A model generated the notes under the pieces. That model saw only the letters and a program-made list of their open reading frames with translations, searched no databases and was not told the origin of the DNA. The translations under genes and the position numbers were made by a program. From positions 62,001 through 126,000 of the forward strand of contig NZ_PTJA01000004.1 in the NCBI RefSeq assembly GCF_002934545.1: 64,000 bases of DNA, in the 5' to 3' direction. This document shows positions 17,137-24,447 of the stretch, one piece after another (within the stretch, counting starts at the first letter, position 1; each line of letters begins with the position of its first letter). Source of the DNA: Lacrimispora xylanisolvens. Lineage in GTDB: Bacteria > Bacillota > Clostridia > Lachnospirales > Lachnospiraceae.

Positions 17137-17581
17137 ACACGTTTTCATCCATCTGTTAATTCATGCCTCTCTTTAGATTTTTGATAATGCTTTTCTGGAT
17201 GATTCTCTATATGAACTTGTTTTCGCTTCCCTTACTGATCCCTTATGCAATCTCAATTATTCTGCTTCTTATTTTCATTCTTCTATCTTGTCAGGGAACC
17301 ATTGGGTTTGGGTCGCTGGATATAACCAGCGAAATTACTTAATATAGTTCTGACCAATCATAGGCACGTCAATGAATTGCCGGACCCTTCTGCCATCTTC
17401 CATGTCAGCTGAACTGCTGGAATCCACTGGCTTTTATAAAGTGGGGAAACGTCTTATCTTTTGCCTGAGCTCTTTGTCAGTCAACAGGCGTAACAACTGT
17501 TTTTGGTGGAATCGACCTCCTTCGGCTCTGTCTTATGAATTATTTTAGAAAAAAGGGTGTAACTGTTAATCTTTTGTAGAT
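17095..17581 (-). ncRNA. Candidate structured non-coding RNA, about 490 nt
   Basis: A vegetative promoter (17588-17616) and a strong terminator (17095-17136) frame about 490 nt on the minus strand without a convincing gene. The transcript can form many helices: CGCTGG/CCAGCG (about 17313-17330), GGGTC...GACCC closing a junction around it, GGCA/TGCC, GCCTG/CAGGC and CCAC/GTGG. An AAGGAGG occurs near the 5' end but no start codon follows at the right distance. I do not recognise the RNA: it is not tmRNA, RNase P, SRP or a T-box by motif. A broken minus-strand frame at 17335-17500 is an alternative reading (decayed gene). Confidence 0.5.
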
Positions 17582-17587
17582 GATATT

Positions 17588-17616
17588 ATTATAATGCATT
17601 GCGTTTTATTTTGCAA
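17588..17616 (-). promoter_or_regulatory. SigA promoter of the candidate ncRNA
   Basis: TTGCAA (17611-17616), 17-bp spacer, TATAAT (17588-17593), reading leftwards. No annotated protein-coding gene lies downstream of it before the terminator at 17095. Confidence 0.75.
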
Positions 17617-17751
17617 GTTATTTTATAAAATTTTAATCATTTATTTTTCTATTTGCAAATTGTATATATTAATTCTGGTAATTTATTCTATTTGGACACT
17701 TTAATTGTTTATTTAAAGTTCGGTGAGATTGTTATATTTTTATCAATGTAA

Positions 17752-17779
17752 TTGTTTTTTTGTAAACATATGGTATAAT
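17752..17779 (+). promoter_or_regulatory. SigA promoter of nicotinate phosphoribosyltransferase
   Basis: TTGTTT (17752-17757), 16-bp spacer, TATAAT (17774-17779), ending 33 bp before the start codon. Confidence 0.65.
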
Positions 17780-17812
17780 GTGCGAAAAGGATTTGTAAAA
17801 AGGAGAAAAACT

Positions 17813-19276
17813 ATGAGCCAGCGCAATTTAACTTTATTAACAGATCTCTATGAGTTAACCATGATGCAGGGTTACTTCAAAGAGAAAGATGCCAACGAGA
17901 CCGTAATATTCGATGCCTTTTACCGCAGCAACCCAGGCGGAAACGGGTACGCGATCTGCGCTGGTCTGGAACAGGCGATTGAATATATCAAAGAACTGGA
18001 ATTTAACAGTGAGGATGTGGACTATTTAAGATCCACCGGACTGTTTGAGGAAGACTTTTTAGAATACCTGCTTCATTTTAGATTTTCCGGAGATATTTAC
18101 GCCATACCGGAAGGAACCGTTATATTTCCCAGAGAACCTCTGGTAAAAGTAATCGCTCCCATTATGGAAGCCCAGCTGGTAGAGACGGCGCTGCTCACCA
18201 TTATTAATCATCAAAGCCTGATTGCCACAAAGACTGCCCGTGTGGTATTTGCAGCGGAAGGTGACGGAGTAATGGAATTTGGTCTTCGCCGTGCCCAGGG
18301 ACCTGATGCTGGTATCTACGGTGCCCGCGCTGCCATGATTGGCGGCTGTGTGGGCACCTCCAATGTTCTGGCTGGTAAGATGTTTAACGTCCCGGTTAAG
18401 GGGACTCATGCACACAGCTGGATCATGAGCTTTCCTGACGAGCTTTCTGCATTTCGCAGTTATGCAAAACTTTATCCAAAAGCATGCATTCTGCTGGTAG
18501 ACACATATGATACACTGAAATCAGGTGTCCCCAATGCGATCAAAGTATTCAGGGAGATGAAAGAGGCGAATATTCCTCTGACCAGTTATGGAATCCGGTT
18601 AGACAGCGGAGACCTTGCCTATCTTTCCAAAAAAGCCAAGAAAATGCTAACAGAAGCAGGATTTCCTGATGCCATTATTTCTGCCTCCAATGACCTTGAT
18701 GAGACTCTGATCAACAGCTTAAAGATCCAGGGCGCAACCATAAACTCCTGGGGTGTGGGTACTAATTTAATCACCTCCAAGGATTGTCCTTCATTTGGAG
18801 GAGTGTATAAACTGGCAGCTGTTCTGGACCGGAGGACCGGAGAATTTAATCCCAAGATTAAGCTTTCAGAAAATGCAGAAAAGATCACCAATCCTGGCAA
18901 TAAAGAGATCAAACGAATTTACAGCAGGGAAACCGGCAAGATTATCGCTGATTTAATATGTCTGGAAGGCGAAGTATATGATGAAAACCATTCACTCCTT
19001 CTCTTTGACCCAATTGAGACATGGAAAAAGACACACCTCGCCCCTAATACTTATACCATGAGGGATTTACTGATTCCTGTATTCCAGAAAGGCAAATGCG
19101 TCTATGAATCTCCTGCTGTAATGGATATCCAGGCTTATTGTAAAAAAGAGCTTGATACCCTCTGGGATGAGTCAAGGCGTCTTGTGAATCCTCATGAGGT
19201 TCACGTCGACCTGTCTAAGCCGCTTTGGAACATGAAAAATCAGCTGCTGGACAACTATCATTTTCAGGAATCCTGA
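17813..19276 (+). CDS. pncB: Nicotinate phosphoribosyltransferase (487 aa)
   Basis: First step of the Preiss-Handler NAD salvage route: nicotinate + PRPP + ATP to nicotinate mononucleotide. The N terminus LLTDLYELTMMQGYF is characteristic; GTHAHSWIMSF and GIRLDSGDLAYLSKKA are conserved active-site blocks. Length matches the Gram-positive PncB2 type. The start is the ATG at 17813 because AAGGAG lies at 17799-17804; the frame is open 30 codons further upstream but without signals. Single-gene unit with its own promoter and terminator. Confidence 0.96.
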   Translation: MSQRNLTLLTDLYELTMMQGYFKEKDANETVIFDAFYRSNPGGNGYAICAGLEQAIEYIKELEFNSEDVDYLRSTGLFEEDFLEYLLHFRFSGDIYAIPEGTVIFPREPLVKVIAPIMEAQLVETALLTIINHQSLIATKTARVVFAAEGDGVMEFGLRRAQGPDAGIYGARAAMIGGCVGTSNVLAGKMFNVPVKGTHAHSWIMSFPDELSAFRSYAKLYPKACILLVDTYDTLKSGVPNAIKVFREMKEANIPLTSYGIRLDSGDLAYLSKKAKKMLTEAGFPDAIISASNDLDETLINSLKIQGATINSWGVGTNLITSKDCPSFGGVYKLAAVLDRRTGEFNPKIKLSENAEKITNPGNKEIKRIYSRETGKIIADLICLEGEVYDENHSLLLFDPIETWKKTHLAPNTYTMRDLLIPVFQKGKCVYESPAVMDIQAYCKKELDTLWDESRRLVNPHEVHVDLSKPLWNMKNQLLDNYHFQES

Positions 19277-19292
19277 TTGTATTAAGGCACAA

Positions 19293-19325
19293 AAAACGGC
19301 AGTCCATTAAAAGGCTGCCGTTTTC
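19293..19325 (+). terminator. Terminator after pncB
   Basis: AAAACGGCAG / CTGCCGTTTT hairpin 17 bp after the stop codon. Confidence 0.88.
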
Positions 19326-19458
19326 CAGTTATTGTTCACATTCTGGTCATAATATTGTTACATGCCGGACAAACTCTCTTCATATTTTACTCATATACTT
19401 AAATCATCAGAAAAAGATGTTGCCAACATACTTTGAGATAAGAATTTTTTTCATAATT

Positions 19459-19486
19459 GCCGGTATTCCTCGTAGGGGATACCGGC
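19459..19486 (-). terminator. Hairpin after the DUF6472 gene
   Basis: GCCGGTAT / ATACCGGC, with a second small GC hairpin (CCC...GGG) between it and the stop codon at 19509. A weak T-rich tail follows leftwards (ATTATGAAAAAAATTC). Terminator role is likely but not certain. Confidence 0.5.
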
Positions 19487-19508
19487 TCCTCCCTTTTTAG
19501 GGGCTTTT

Positions 19509-19691
19509 TTACATCTGCTTCTTTACGATGGAATAATCATCACCATATTTAAAGTGAGGGCAGCTTTGATGGGATTCACTTAAAAAACGCATCATCTCAT
19601 CCTCATCTAAATTAATCCCACACTCATAATATTCATAGTCTTCGTTGTATTGATAATACATACAATATTCACAACTGCTTTTCTTTGCCAT
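19509..19691 (-). CDS. DUF6472 family small Cys-rich protein (60 aa)
   Basis: A 60-residue acidic, Tyr-rich protein with CEYCMYY, then a single Cys in YYECGI and another in SCPHF, a spacing that suggests a small metal site. I recognise the pattern as the DUF6472 family seen in Lachnospiraceae; the function is unknown. GGAG lies shortly before the ATG. It follows the acyltransferase gene by 12 nt and is probably co-transcribed. Confidence 0.75.
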   Translation of the reverse strand: MAKKSSCEYCMYYQYNEDYEYYECGINLDEDEMMRFLSESHQSCPHFKYGDDYSIVKKQM

Positions 19692-19703
19692 TAATATTCT
19701 CCT

Positions 19704-20762
19704 TTATCTGTCATTTTCCCGTTTCCATATCAGTTTAGGAATCCTTTTTAACAGTTTCATTACTGTTTCATCCAATAACCAGGCTATTACCAGAGAAATA
19801 AAAAATGTCAGTACCGTCAGGCAGATAATTTTAGGAACATAAAAATGTCTGATCCATGTTTTTTCTATGATTGCAGCAGAGACCTGTCCCAGCACCAGAT
19901 AATGGATTAAATACATACCATAGCTGTGTCTGCTGATCAATCCGCATGCGTTTGTAAACCCAGGAAATGATACCGTTCCATATTGTTCAAAAAACAAAAA
20001 GACAGCGGATGCCATGGCTATCATAGTGGGTGCCAGATCATGAATACCGGGTGTAAATCCAGGTGTAAAAAACTTCTGAATCATGGTCAGCGCAAATCCT
20101 GTAAGTCCTGCTGCCAGGAAAGGAAAATACCTGGTGTTTTGATATAAACGTTTTAATGAATAGCCAAGCACAAAGTAAATCAGCCAGCCTTTAAATATCA
20201 TATATTGAAAAAACTCTCCTGGTAAAACCCCAAGCGGCTGCAGATAAACAAACAGAGTCTGTATAATAAGAATCATGACCAAAAAAATTCTCAGCTCATG
20301 ATCTGTCATAGCCTTTAGCATTCGTGATAAAAAGGGCGCGCACAAATACAACCCCAGAATCACATACATAAACCACATGTGCGGAGCCATGGGCGTGGTT
20401 TCTGTCAGCCACCCAAAAAGCCATGCTTTGATATGCGGGAAAAACCCAGGCTTCTCCTGTCCCAGATATACATTGTAATAGAAGTAATAGATTCCGGTAT
20501 AGAAACCAAATGGGATCACAATGGTACGAAACCGGTTTTTATAAAATCTCAGAATGTTCTCTGTACCATCATCAAGAATAAACAAACCACTGAGCATAAA
20601 ATAGATTCCTACAAAAGACAAAAGCACAGGCATAAGCACTGCACTAAAAAGCTGCTGCGTATCATTGGCTGCCTGGGCAGGAATGGAATGCACCATAATA
20701 ATTGCAATAACTGCAATTACCCGCAGATAATCATACTGAATTTCCCGATTTTTCCGTTCCAT
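19704..20762 (-). CDS. Acyltransferase 3 family membrane protein (352 aa)
   Basis: Integral membrane O-acyltransferase of the OafA/YrhL/WecH type that acetylates surface sugars or peptidoglycan. Starts with YDYLRVIAVIAIIMVHSIP, whose His is the family's conserved residue, followed by about ten hydrophobic segments and a basic C terminus. Substrate cannot be told. Followed by the DUF6472 gene. Confidence 0.87.
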   Translation of the reverse strand: MERKNREIQYDYLRVIAVIAIIMVHSIPAQAANDTQQLFSAVLMPVLLSFVGIYFMLSGLFILDDGTENILRFYKNRFRTIVIPFGFYTGIYYFYYNVYLGQEKPGFFPHIKAWLFGWLTETTPMAPHMWFMYVILGLYLCAPFLSRMLKAMTDHELRIFLVMILIIQTLFVYLQPLGVLPGEFFQYMIFKGWLIYFVLGYSLKRLYQNTRYFPFLAAGLTGFALTMIQKFFTPGFTPGIHDLAPTMIAMASAVFLFFEQYGTVSFPGFTNACGLISRHSYGMYLIHYLVLGQVSAAIIEKTWIRHFYVPKIICLTVLTFFISLVIAWLLDETVMKLLKRIPKLIWKRENDR

Positions 20763-20849
20763 ACGTCATCTTAAGCCTCCTTTTTCTATTGCAAAGTATA
20801 ACATAAAAAATCTGTTTTTGACAATTTTTTTATTTTTTCGAAAAAACAG

Positions 20850-20881
20850 TAGACAAACCGGAATACCTGTGATATTATAAT
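20850..20881 (+). promoter_or_regulatory. Promoter of tRNA-Glu
   Basis: TAGACA (20850-20855), 17-bp spacer, TATTAT (20873-20878), with TATAAT overlapping 3 bp further; 30 bp before the tRNA. Confidence 0.6.
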
Positions 20882-20907
20882 GGAGCTGTCAGAGATGACA
20901 GGGAAAC

Positions 20908-20979
20908 GGCCTATTGGTCAAGCGGTCAAGACGCCGCCCTCTCACGGCGGAAACCCGGGTTCGATTCCCGGATAGGTCA
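20908..20979 (+). tRNA. tRNA-Glu (anticodon CTC)
   Basis: Cloverleaf of 72 nt. Acceptor GGCCTAT pairs with ATAGGTC (one G-T), anticodon stem CCGCC/GGCGG encloses loop CTCTCAC giving anticodon CTC, and the T arm is CCCGGGTTCGATTCCCGG-like. The 3' CCA is not encoded. A strong terminator follows at once. Confidence 0.95.
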
Positions 20980-20984
20980 TAGGT

Positions 20985-21023
20985 AAAAAGCTGAGTTTTC
21001 GATTAGAAAACTCAGCTTTTTTG
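20985..21023 (+). terminator. Terminator after tRNA-Glu
   Basis: AAAAGCTGAGTTTTC / GAAAACTCAGCTTTT, a perfect 15-bp stem with a T-run. Confidence 0.92.
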
Positions 21024-21049
21024 TTGGGATATTAATATATTTTGCATAA

Positions 21050-21094
21050 AAAAAGACATGGGCAGGACTTTAACATCTCGTACCCATGTCTTTT
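21050..21094 (-). terminator. Terminator after flavodoxin
   Basis: AAAAGACATGGG / CCCATGTCTTTT (12-bp stem) directly downstream of the flavodoxin stop codon, T-run on the minus strand. Confidence 0.85.
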
Positions 21095-21097
21095 CGA

Positions 21098-21520
21098 TTA
21101 TGCAAGTGCCTTTCCAAGTTCCACACACTGGGCTGCCCCATCCTCGTCAGGTTCATTGTTACAAATCACACTGTCATGAACCAGAACTGCTCCAAGAGAT
21201 TTTACGGAATCTTCCCAGTTGCGCATCCACTCACCGTCTCCCCAGCCATAAGAGCCGAATAAAGCAATTTTCTTTCCACTGAGTTTTGCCTCACAGCTTT
21301 TAAACATGGGTTCAAATTCGCCCTCCTCTAATTCTTCACTTCCCATGGAAGGACAGCCAAAGGATACAGCATCGTAATCATCCATCTGATCTGCTCCAAA
21401 ATCAGAAGCGGTAAACAAAGAAGCATCAGCACCTGCAGCTTTTGCACCTTCCAGTACTTTATTTGCCATAGCTTCCGTATTACCGGTTCCGCTCCAATAT
21501 ACAACTGCAACTTTACTCAT
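21098..21520 (-). CDS. Flavodoxin (140 aa)
   Basis: Small FMN electron carrier that replaces ferredoxin, often under iron shortage. The FMN phosphate loop is WSGTGNTEAMA (residues 9-19), and GSYGWGDGEWM supplies the isoalloxazine-side loop. Length is that of short-chain flavodoxins. It lies 33 nt downstream of the DUF3793 gene, a common clostridial pairing, and a DtxR-like dyad upstream of that gene suggests metal control. Confidence 0.95.
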   Translation of the reverse strand: MSKVAVVYWSGTGNTEAMANKVLEGAKAAGADASLFTASDFGADQMDDYDAVSFGCPSMGSEELEEGEFEPMFKSCEAKLSGKKIALFGSYGWGDGEWMRNWEDSVKSLGAVLVHDSVICNNEPDEDGAAQCVELGKALA

Positions 21521-21553
21521 CTTATCCTACCTCTTTCTTTCCTTTTTATATGC

Positions 21554-22108
21554 TTAAGCAGCTACTGTAAGCTGCCAGACGGATCTTCCATTTCTCCAGA
21601 GCCGGGAATAAATGGTTCTGCATTTTTGATATCTGGCAAAGGTTTTCACCGCTTCACATTCATTGCAATATACTTTCCAACAGCCTAAGCACTTACAGTT
21701 CTTTCCAGAATTTTTAATAAAACCAATTACGTCTCCCAGAGGATACCCAAGAAATAATCCAATCTCATGAGGAAAGCCCCCCTCTTCTTTCAGTCGGATT
21801 TTTAATCTGTCCAGGGCATGATCCACATCCATCTCTTCGTAACCGTATTTTTTTAAAAATCTGCTTACTCCCGGCCTGTTTAAATCCTTCATTAAATGAG
21901 ACTTGCGATATACATAAATCAGAGCCTTATTCCCGCGTCTGTATAATTCAATCAATGATATGCCTTTTTCTCCCAGCTGCAGGTTTAAATATTCCAGCTG
22001 GCAGCGCAATTCATCTTCTGAAGTAAATGAATGATTAAACAGATTTGCGGTTTTCAAAGAAGCCAGAGTTGGGGAACAATATTCAATTAAATGCCTTTCC
22101 AGTAACAT
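21554..22108 (-). CDS. DUF3793 family protein (184 aa)
   Basis: Recognised by the conserved FPHEIGLFLGYPLGDV, the GCWKVYCNE block with clustered cysteines (CKCLGCWKVYCNEC), and the C-terminal RSVWQL. The function is unknown; the family often accompanies flavodoxin and iron-transport genes, which suggests a role in iron or flavin economy (inference). I use the ATG at 22106-22108 because GGAGG is 7 nt upstream; earlier in-frame ATGs lack this. First gene of a two-gene unit with flavodoxin. Confidence 0.82.
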   Translation of the reverse strand: MLLERHLIEYCSPTLASLKTANLFNHSFTSEDELRCQLEYLNLQLGEKGISLIELYRRGNKALIYVYRKSHLMKDLNRPGVSRFLKKYGYEEMDVDHALDRLKIRLKEEGGFPHEIGLFLGYPLGDVIGFIKNSGKNCKCLGCWKVYCNECEAVKTFARYQKCRTIYSRLWRNGRSVWQLTVAA

Positions 22109-22188
22109 ATTCATACCTCCATCATGAAATTTGTTTCCCATTTATCATTCAAAAACTGTAACAGCCTATTTGTATGGGTTGTTGTTTG

Positions 22189-22204
22189 GTTAGTTTTAAC
22201 TAAC
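22189..22204. promoter_or_regulatory. Candidate metal-repressor operator upstream of DUF3793-flavodoxin
   Basis: GTTAGTTTTAACTAAC is a perfect 7-2-7 inverted repeat about 80 bp upstream of the DUF3793 start. It resembles DtxR-family (iron/manganese repressor) boxes of the TTAG...CTAA type. A plausible promoter on the minus strand (TTGCCT-N17-TATTTA) lies just upstream of it, so binding would block transcription. Confidence 0.5.
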
Positions 22205-22556
22205 ACTATATAAATACCATATTTTTCACTGCCAGGCAATACTGTTTTTGCTTAATGGGAATTTTTCTACTATATGATAGTATCTGCAAAGAGGTTTCTG
22301 TTACTGTACCAAATTCTGTCATAATTTCTTCATTGTTTTCATACTATTTTTAGATCCTGGTCAAAATTCCTTCACATTTTCCATGTATGATAATATCATA
22401 AACATGAAAGATCCCACAAAGTGGTCAGAGCGCTTTCATACATATGTTTTCTAAGTCGGCAGAGTTGCTCTGAAAAGCTTCTTTGCCGGCTCAACCTAAA
22501 AAATGTGAATAAATTTGTCAATATTGCATTCCTGAATCCAGGGATTTCATATATAT
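22205..22556. other. Intergenic stretch without a recognised gene
   Basis: No reading frame with a ribosome-binding site is seen. The stretch contains the upstream part of the DUF3793 promoter, a partial cre-like sequence (TCAGAGCGCTTTCA, 22425-22438) and an imperfect inverted repeat AGTCGGCA ... TGCCGGCT at about 22454-22491. Nothing further can be supported. Confidence 0.4.
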
Positions 22557-22605
22557 AATAAAGAGGAAGCTGCAGCCGTTAATGGTCTGCAGCTTCCTCT
22601 TTATT
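22557..22605 (-). terminator. Terminator of the sugar-acid operon
   Basis: AATAAAGAGGAAGCTGCAG / CTGCAGCTTCCTCTTTATT, a perfect 19-bp stem, immediately downstream of the SDR gene. Confidence 0.93.
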
Positions 22606-22615
22606 ATGTAATACA

Positions 22616-23380
22616 CTATTTTACAAGATATCCGCCATCTACCGGAATCGCAGTTCCGTTTAAATAATCAGATGCCGAAGATGCCAGGAAAAGTACCGGT
22701 CCCTTTAAATCTTCCGGCGTTCCCCATCTGCCTGCCGGTATTCTTACGGTACATTCATCTTTTCTCGCCTGAGTCATATTGGCACACATCTCAGTATCCA
22801 TATAACCAGGGCAGATACAGTTAATGTTAATGTTCCGTCCTGCACAGTCTACCGCAAGACTCTTTGTCAGCTGGGAGACAGCACCTTTTGTCGCCGTATA
22901 AGCAGGTACGGTAGTGCCGCCGAACCAGGTAACCATGGAGCCAATGGTGATGATTTTACCGCCAGTAGACTGTGTAAGCATAACCTTTAACGCCTTCTGT
23001 ATCATGATAAACACATGGTTTAAATTAATATCCACTACCAGATCCCATTCTTCCATGGGAAATTCCTCAGGCAGATGTCTTCTTTGAATTCCAGCAGCAG
23101 GAATCAAAACATCAAGCCTTCCTTCTAAAATATCCATAGATTCTGTAAAAATCCGGTTTATATCCTGGCGGTCTGCCAGATTTCCCGCTACGCCGTAAGC
23201 TTCATAACCTTTATCCTGATATTCCTTTACCACCTGTTTCAGTTTTTCTTCCTGTACATCGATCAATACCACTTTACAGCCGGCTTCCAAAAGACCTTCG
23301 GCCATTCCTCTGGATAAGCCCTGAGCGCCTCCTGTTACAATACAATGCTTTCCTGTCACATCAAATTTACTGGATATCAT
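22616..23380 (-). CDS. SDR-family oxidoreductase, KduD/gluconate-5-dehydrogenase-like (254 aa)
   Basis: NAD(P)-dependent short-chain dehydrogenase. The cofactor loop is TGGAQGLSRG (residues 17-26), the active site has Ser in TIGSMV and Tyr-Lys in YTATK, and the C terminus is VDGGYLVK. Closest by feel to 2-deoxy-gluconate 3-dehydrogenase/gluconate 5-dehydrogenase enzymes. As last gene of the operon after a ManD-type dehydratase and a zinc dehydrogenase, it probably interconverts keto-aldonates such as fructuronate and mannonate; the exact substrate is inference. Confidence 0.88.
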   Translation of the reverse strand: MISSKFDVTGKHCIVTGGAQGLSRGMAEGLLEAGCKVVLIDVQEEKLKQVVKEYQDKGYEAYGVAGNLADRQDINRIFTESMDILEGRLDVLIPAAGIQRRHLPEEFPMEEWDLVVDINLNHVFIMIQKALKVMLTQSTGGKIITIGSMVTWFGGTTVPAYTATKGAVSQLTKSLAVDCAGRNININCICPGYMDTEMCANMTQARKDECTVRIPAGRWGTPEDLKGPVLFLASSASDYLNGTAIPVDGGYLVK

Positions 23381-23392
23381 GTCTGTTCCTCC

Positions 23393-24415
23393 CTAATCAA
23401 ATAGTATTACGGTTTTTTTCACTGCCGGATCCGGATTTTCCATATTCTTAAATACCTGATCAATTTCACTGAATTTCACAAAAGTTGTGGCAAGGCCTTC
23501 CAACTGGTATTTCCCCTCTGCCATGTTCTTTGCTACAGGCTGAAACTGATAGGCGCTCATTCTGCTTCCGATGATGTCAAGTTCCCGCTTGTTTATATCT
23601 GCCTGGCTGAAACTCTCTGGTTTATCTGAAAATCCCATGGGAATCACTCTGCCTGCGTTGCATACGATTCCCGGCTGTAAAAGAAGTGTAAGACTTCCTG
23701 GGAAACATGCGGAATCAAATGCAGCCGTACAGCCATGTCCGCCGGTAATCTGGGATATTCTTTCAGCAATGTCCTCTGTTTTGCTGTTAATTGTCTCATC
23801 TGCTCCAAAGGATTTCGCACGGATTAAAGAATCATCGTCAATATCGCAGCAGATCACCTTTGCTCCGATTACCTTGCAGGCCTGAAGAATAATCGTTCCA
23901 ATGGTTCCGGTTCCAAGTATAAATACGGTATCATCAGGTTGGATTCTGCCCCGTTTGGTACAGTGAGCTCCTATGGCAATGGGCTCGATTAAGGCAGCGT
24001 CTTTCCATGGAATGGAATCTTCTATTTTATATACATCATCTTCAGGTGCTGTAAAATACTCTCTCCACCCTCCGTCAGTACCGCTGCCTCTCACCAGTAC
24101 ATGTTCGCATACTTCTTCTCTGCCATGAGTGCACTGATAGCATTCACCGCAGGTAATGATTAAGTCCACCACTACGTGATCTCCTACTTTAACATTTGTA
24201 ACATTTTTACCTGTTTTTGCCACAATACCGGCATTTTCATGACCAGGTACCAGAGGATAGGTGGAACAGGGATTCTCTCCCCTGTAGATATGTAAATCGC
24301 TGCCGCATACACCGGCTGATTTCATTTGAATTAACACTTCATTATCACCTGGTTCTGGAATGGGAATTTCACGGATCTCATAGTGAAACGGGCTGGTAAT
24401 TACACAAGACTTCAT
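23393..24415 (-). CDS. Zinc-dependent alcohol/sugar-acid dehydrogenase (340 aa)
   Basis: Medium-chain dehydrogenase of the threonine/sorbitol dehydrogenase group. Catalytic zinc residues lie in GVCGSDLHIYRG and GHENAG; four Cys in CGECYQCTHGREEVC bind the structural zinc; the Rossmann loop is GTGTIGT. The start is the ATG at 24413-24415, 7 nt after AAGGAGG; the frame extends upstream without signals. Its position beside a ManD homologue resembles E. coli rspAB and known L-gulonate 5-dehydrogenase clusters, so oxidation of an aldonate at C5 is a reasonable guess. Confidence 0.9.
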   Translation of the reverse strand: MKSCVITSPFHYEIREIPIPEPGDNEVLIQMKSAGVCGSDLHIYRGENPCSTYPLVPGHENAGIVAKTGKNVTNVKVGDHVVVDLIITCGECYQCTHGREEVCEHVLVRGSGTDGGWREYFTAPEDDVYKIEDSIPWKDAALIEPIAIGAHCTKRGRIQPDDTVFILGTGTIGTIILQACKVIGAKVICCDIDDDSLIRAKSFGADETINSKTEDIAERISQITGGHGCTAAFDSACFPGSLTLLLQPGIVCNAGRVIPMGFSDKPESFSQADINKRELDIIGSRMSAYQFQPVAKNMAEGKYQLEGLATTFVKFSEIDQVFKNMENPDPAVKKTVILFD

Positions 24416-24447
24416 TGTTGTTTCCTCCTTGTTTCTTCTGCTATTAA

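Noticed and set aside
17164-17340. Hydrophobic plus-strand frame of about 58 residues starting MPLFRFLIMLFWMI
   Set aside because: No ribosome-binding site, lies antisense to the candidate RNA, and pyrimidine-rich DNA yields hydrophobic frames by chance.
22425-22438. TCAGAGCGCTTTCA as a catabolite-responsive (cre) element
   Set aside because: Only a partial match and not placed at a promoter of a catabolic gene; the sugar-acid operon starts 8.6 kb away.
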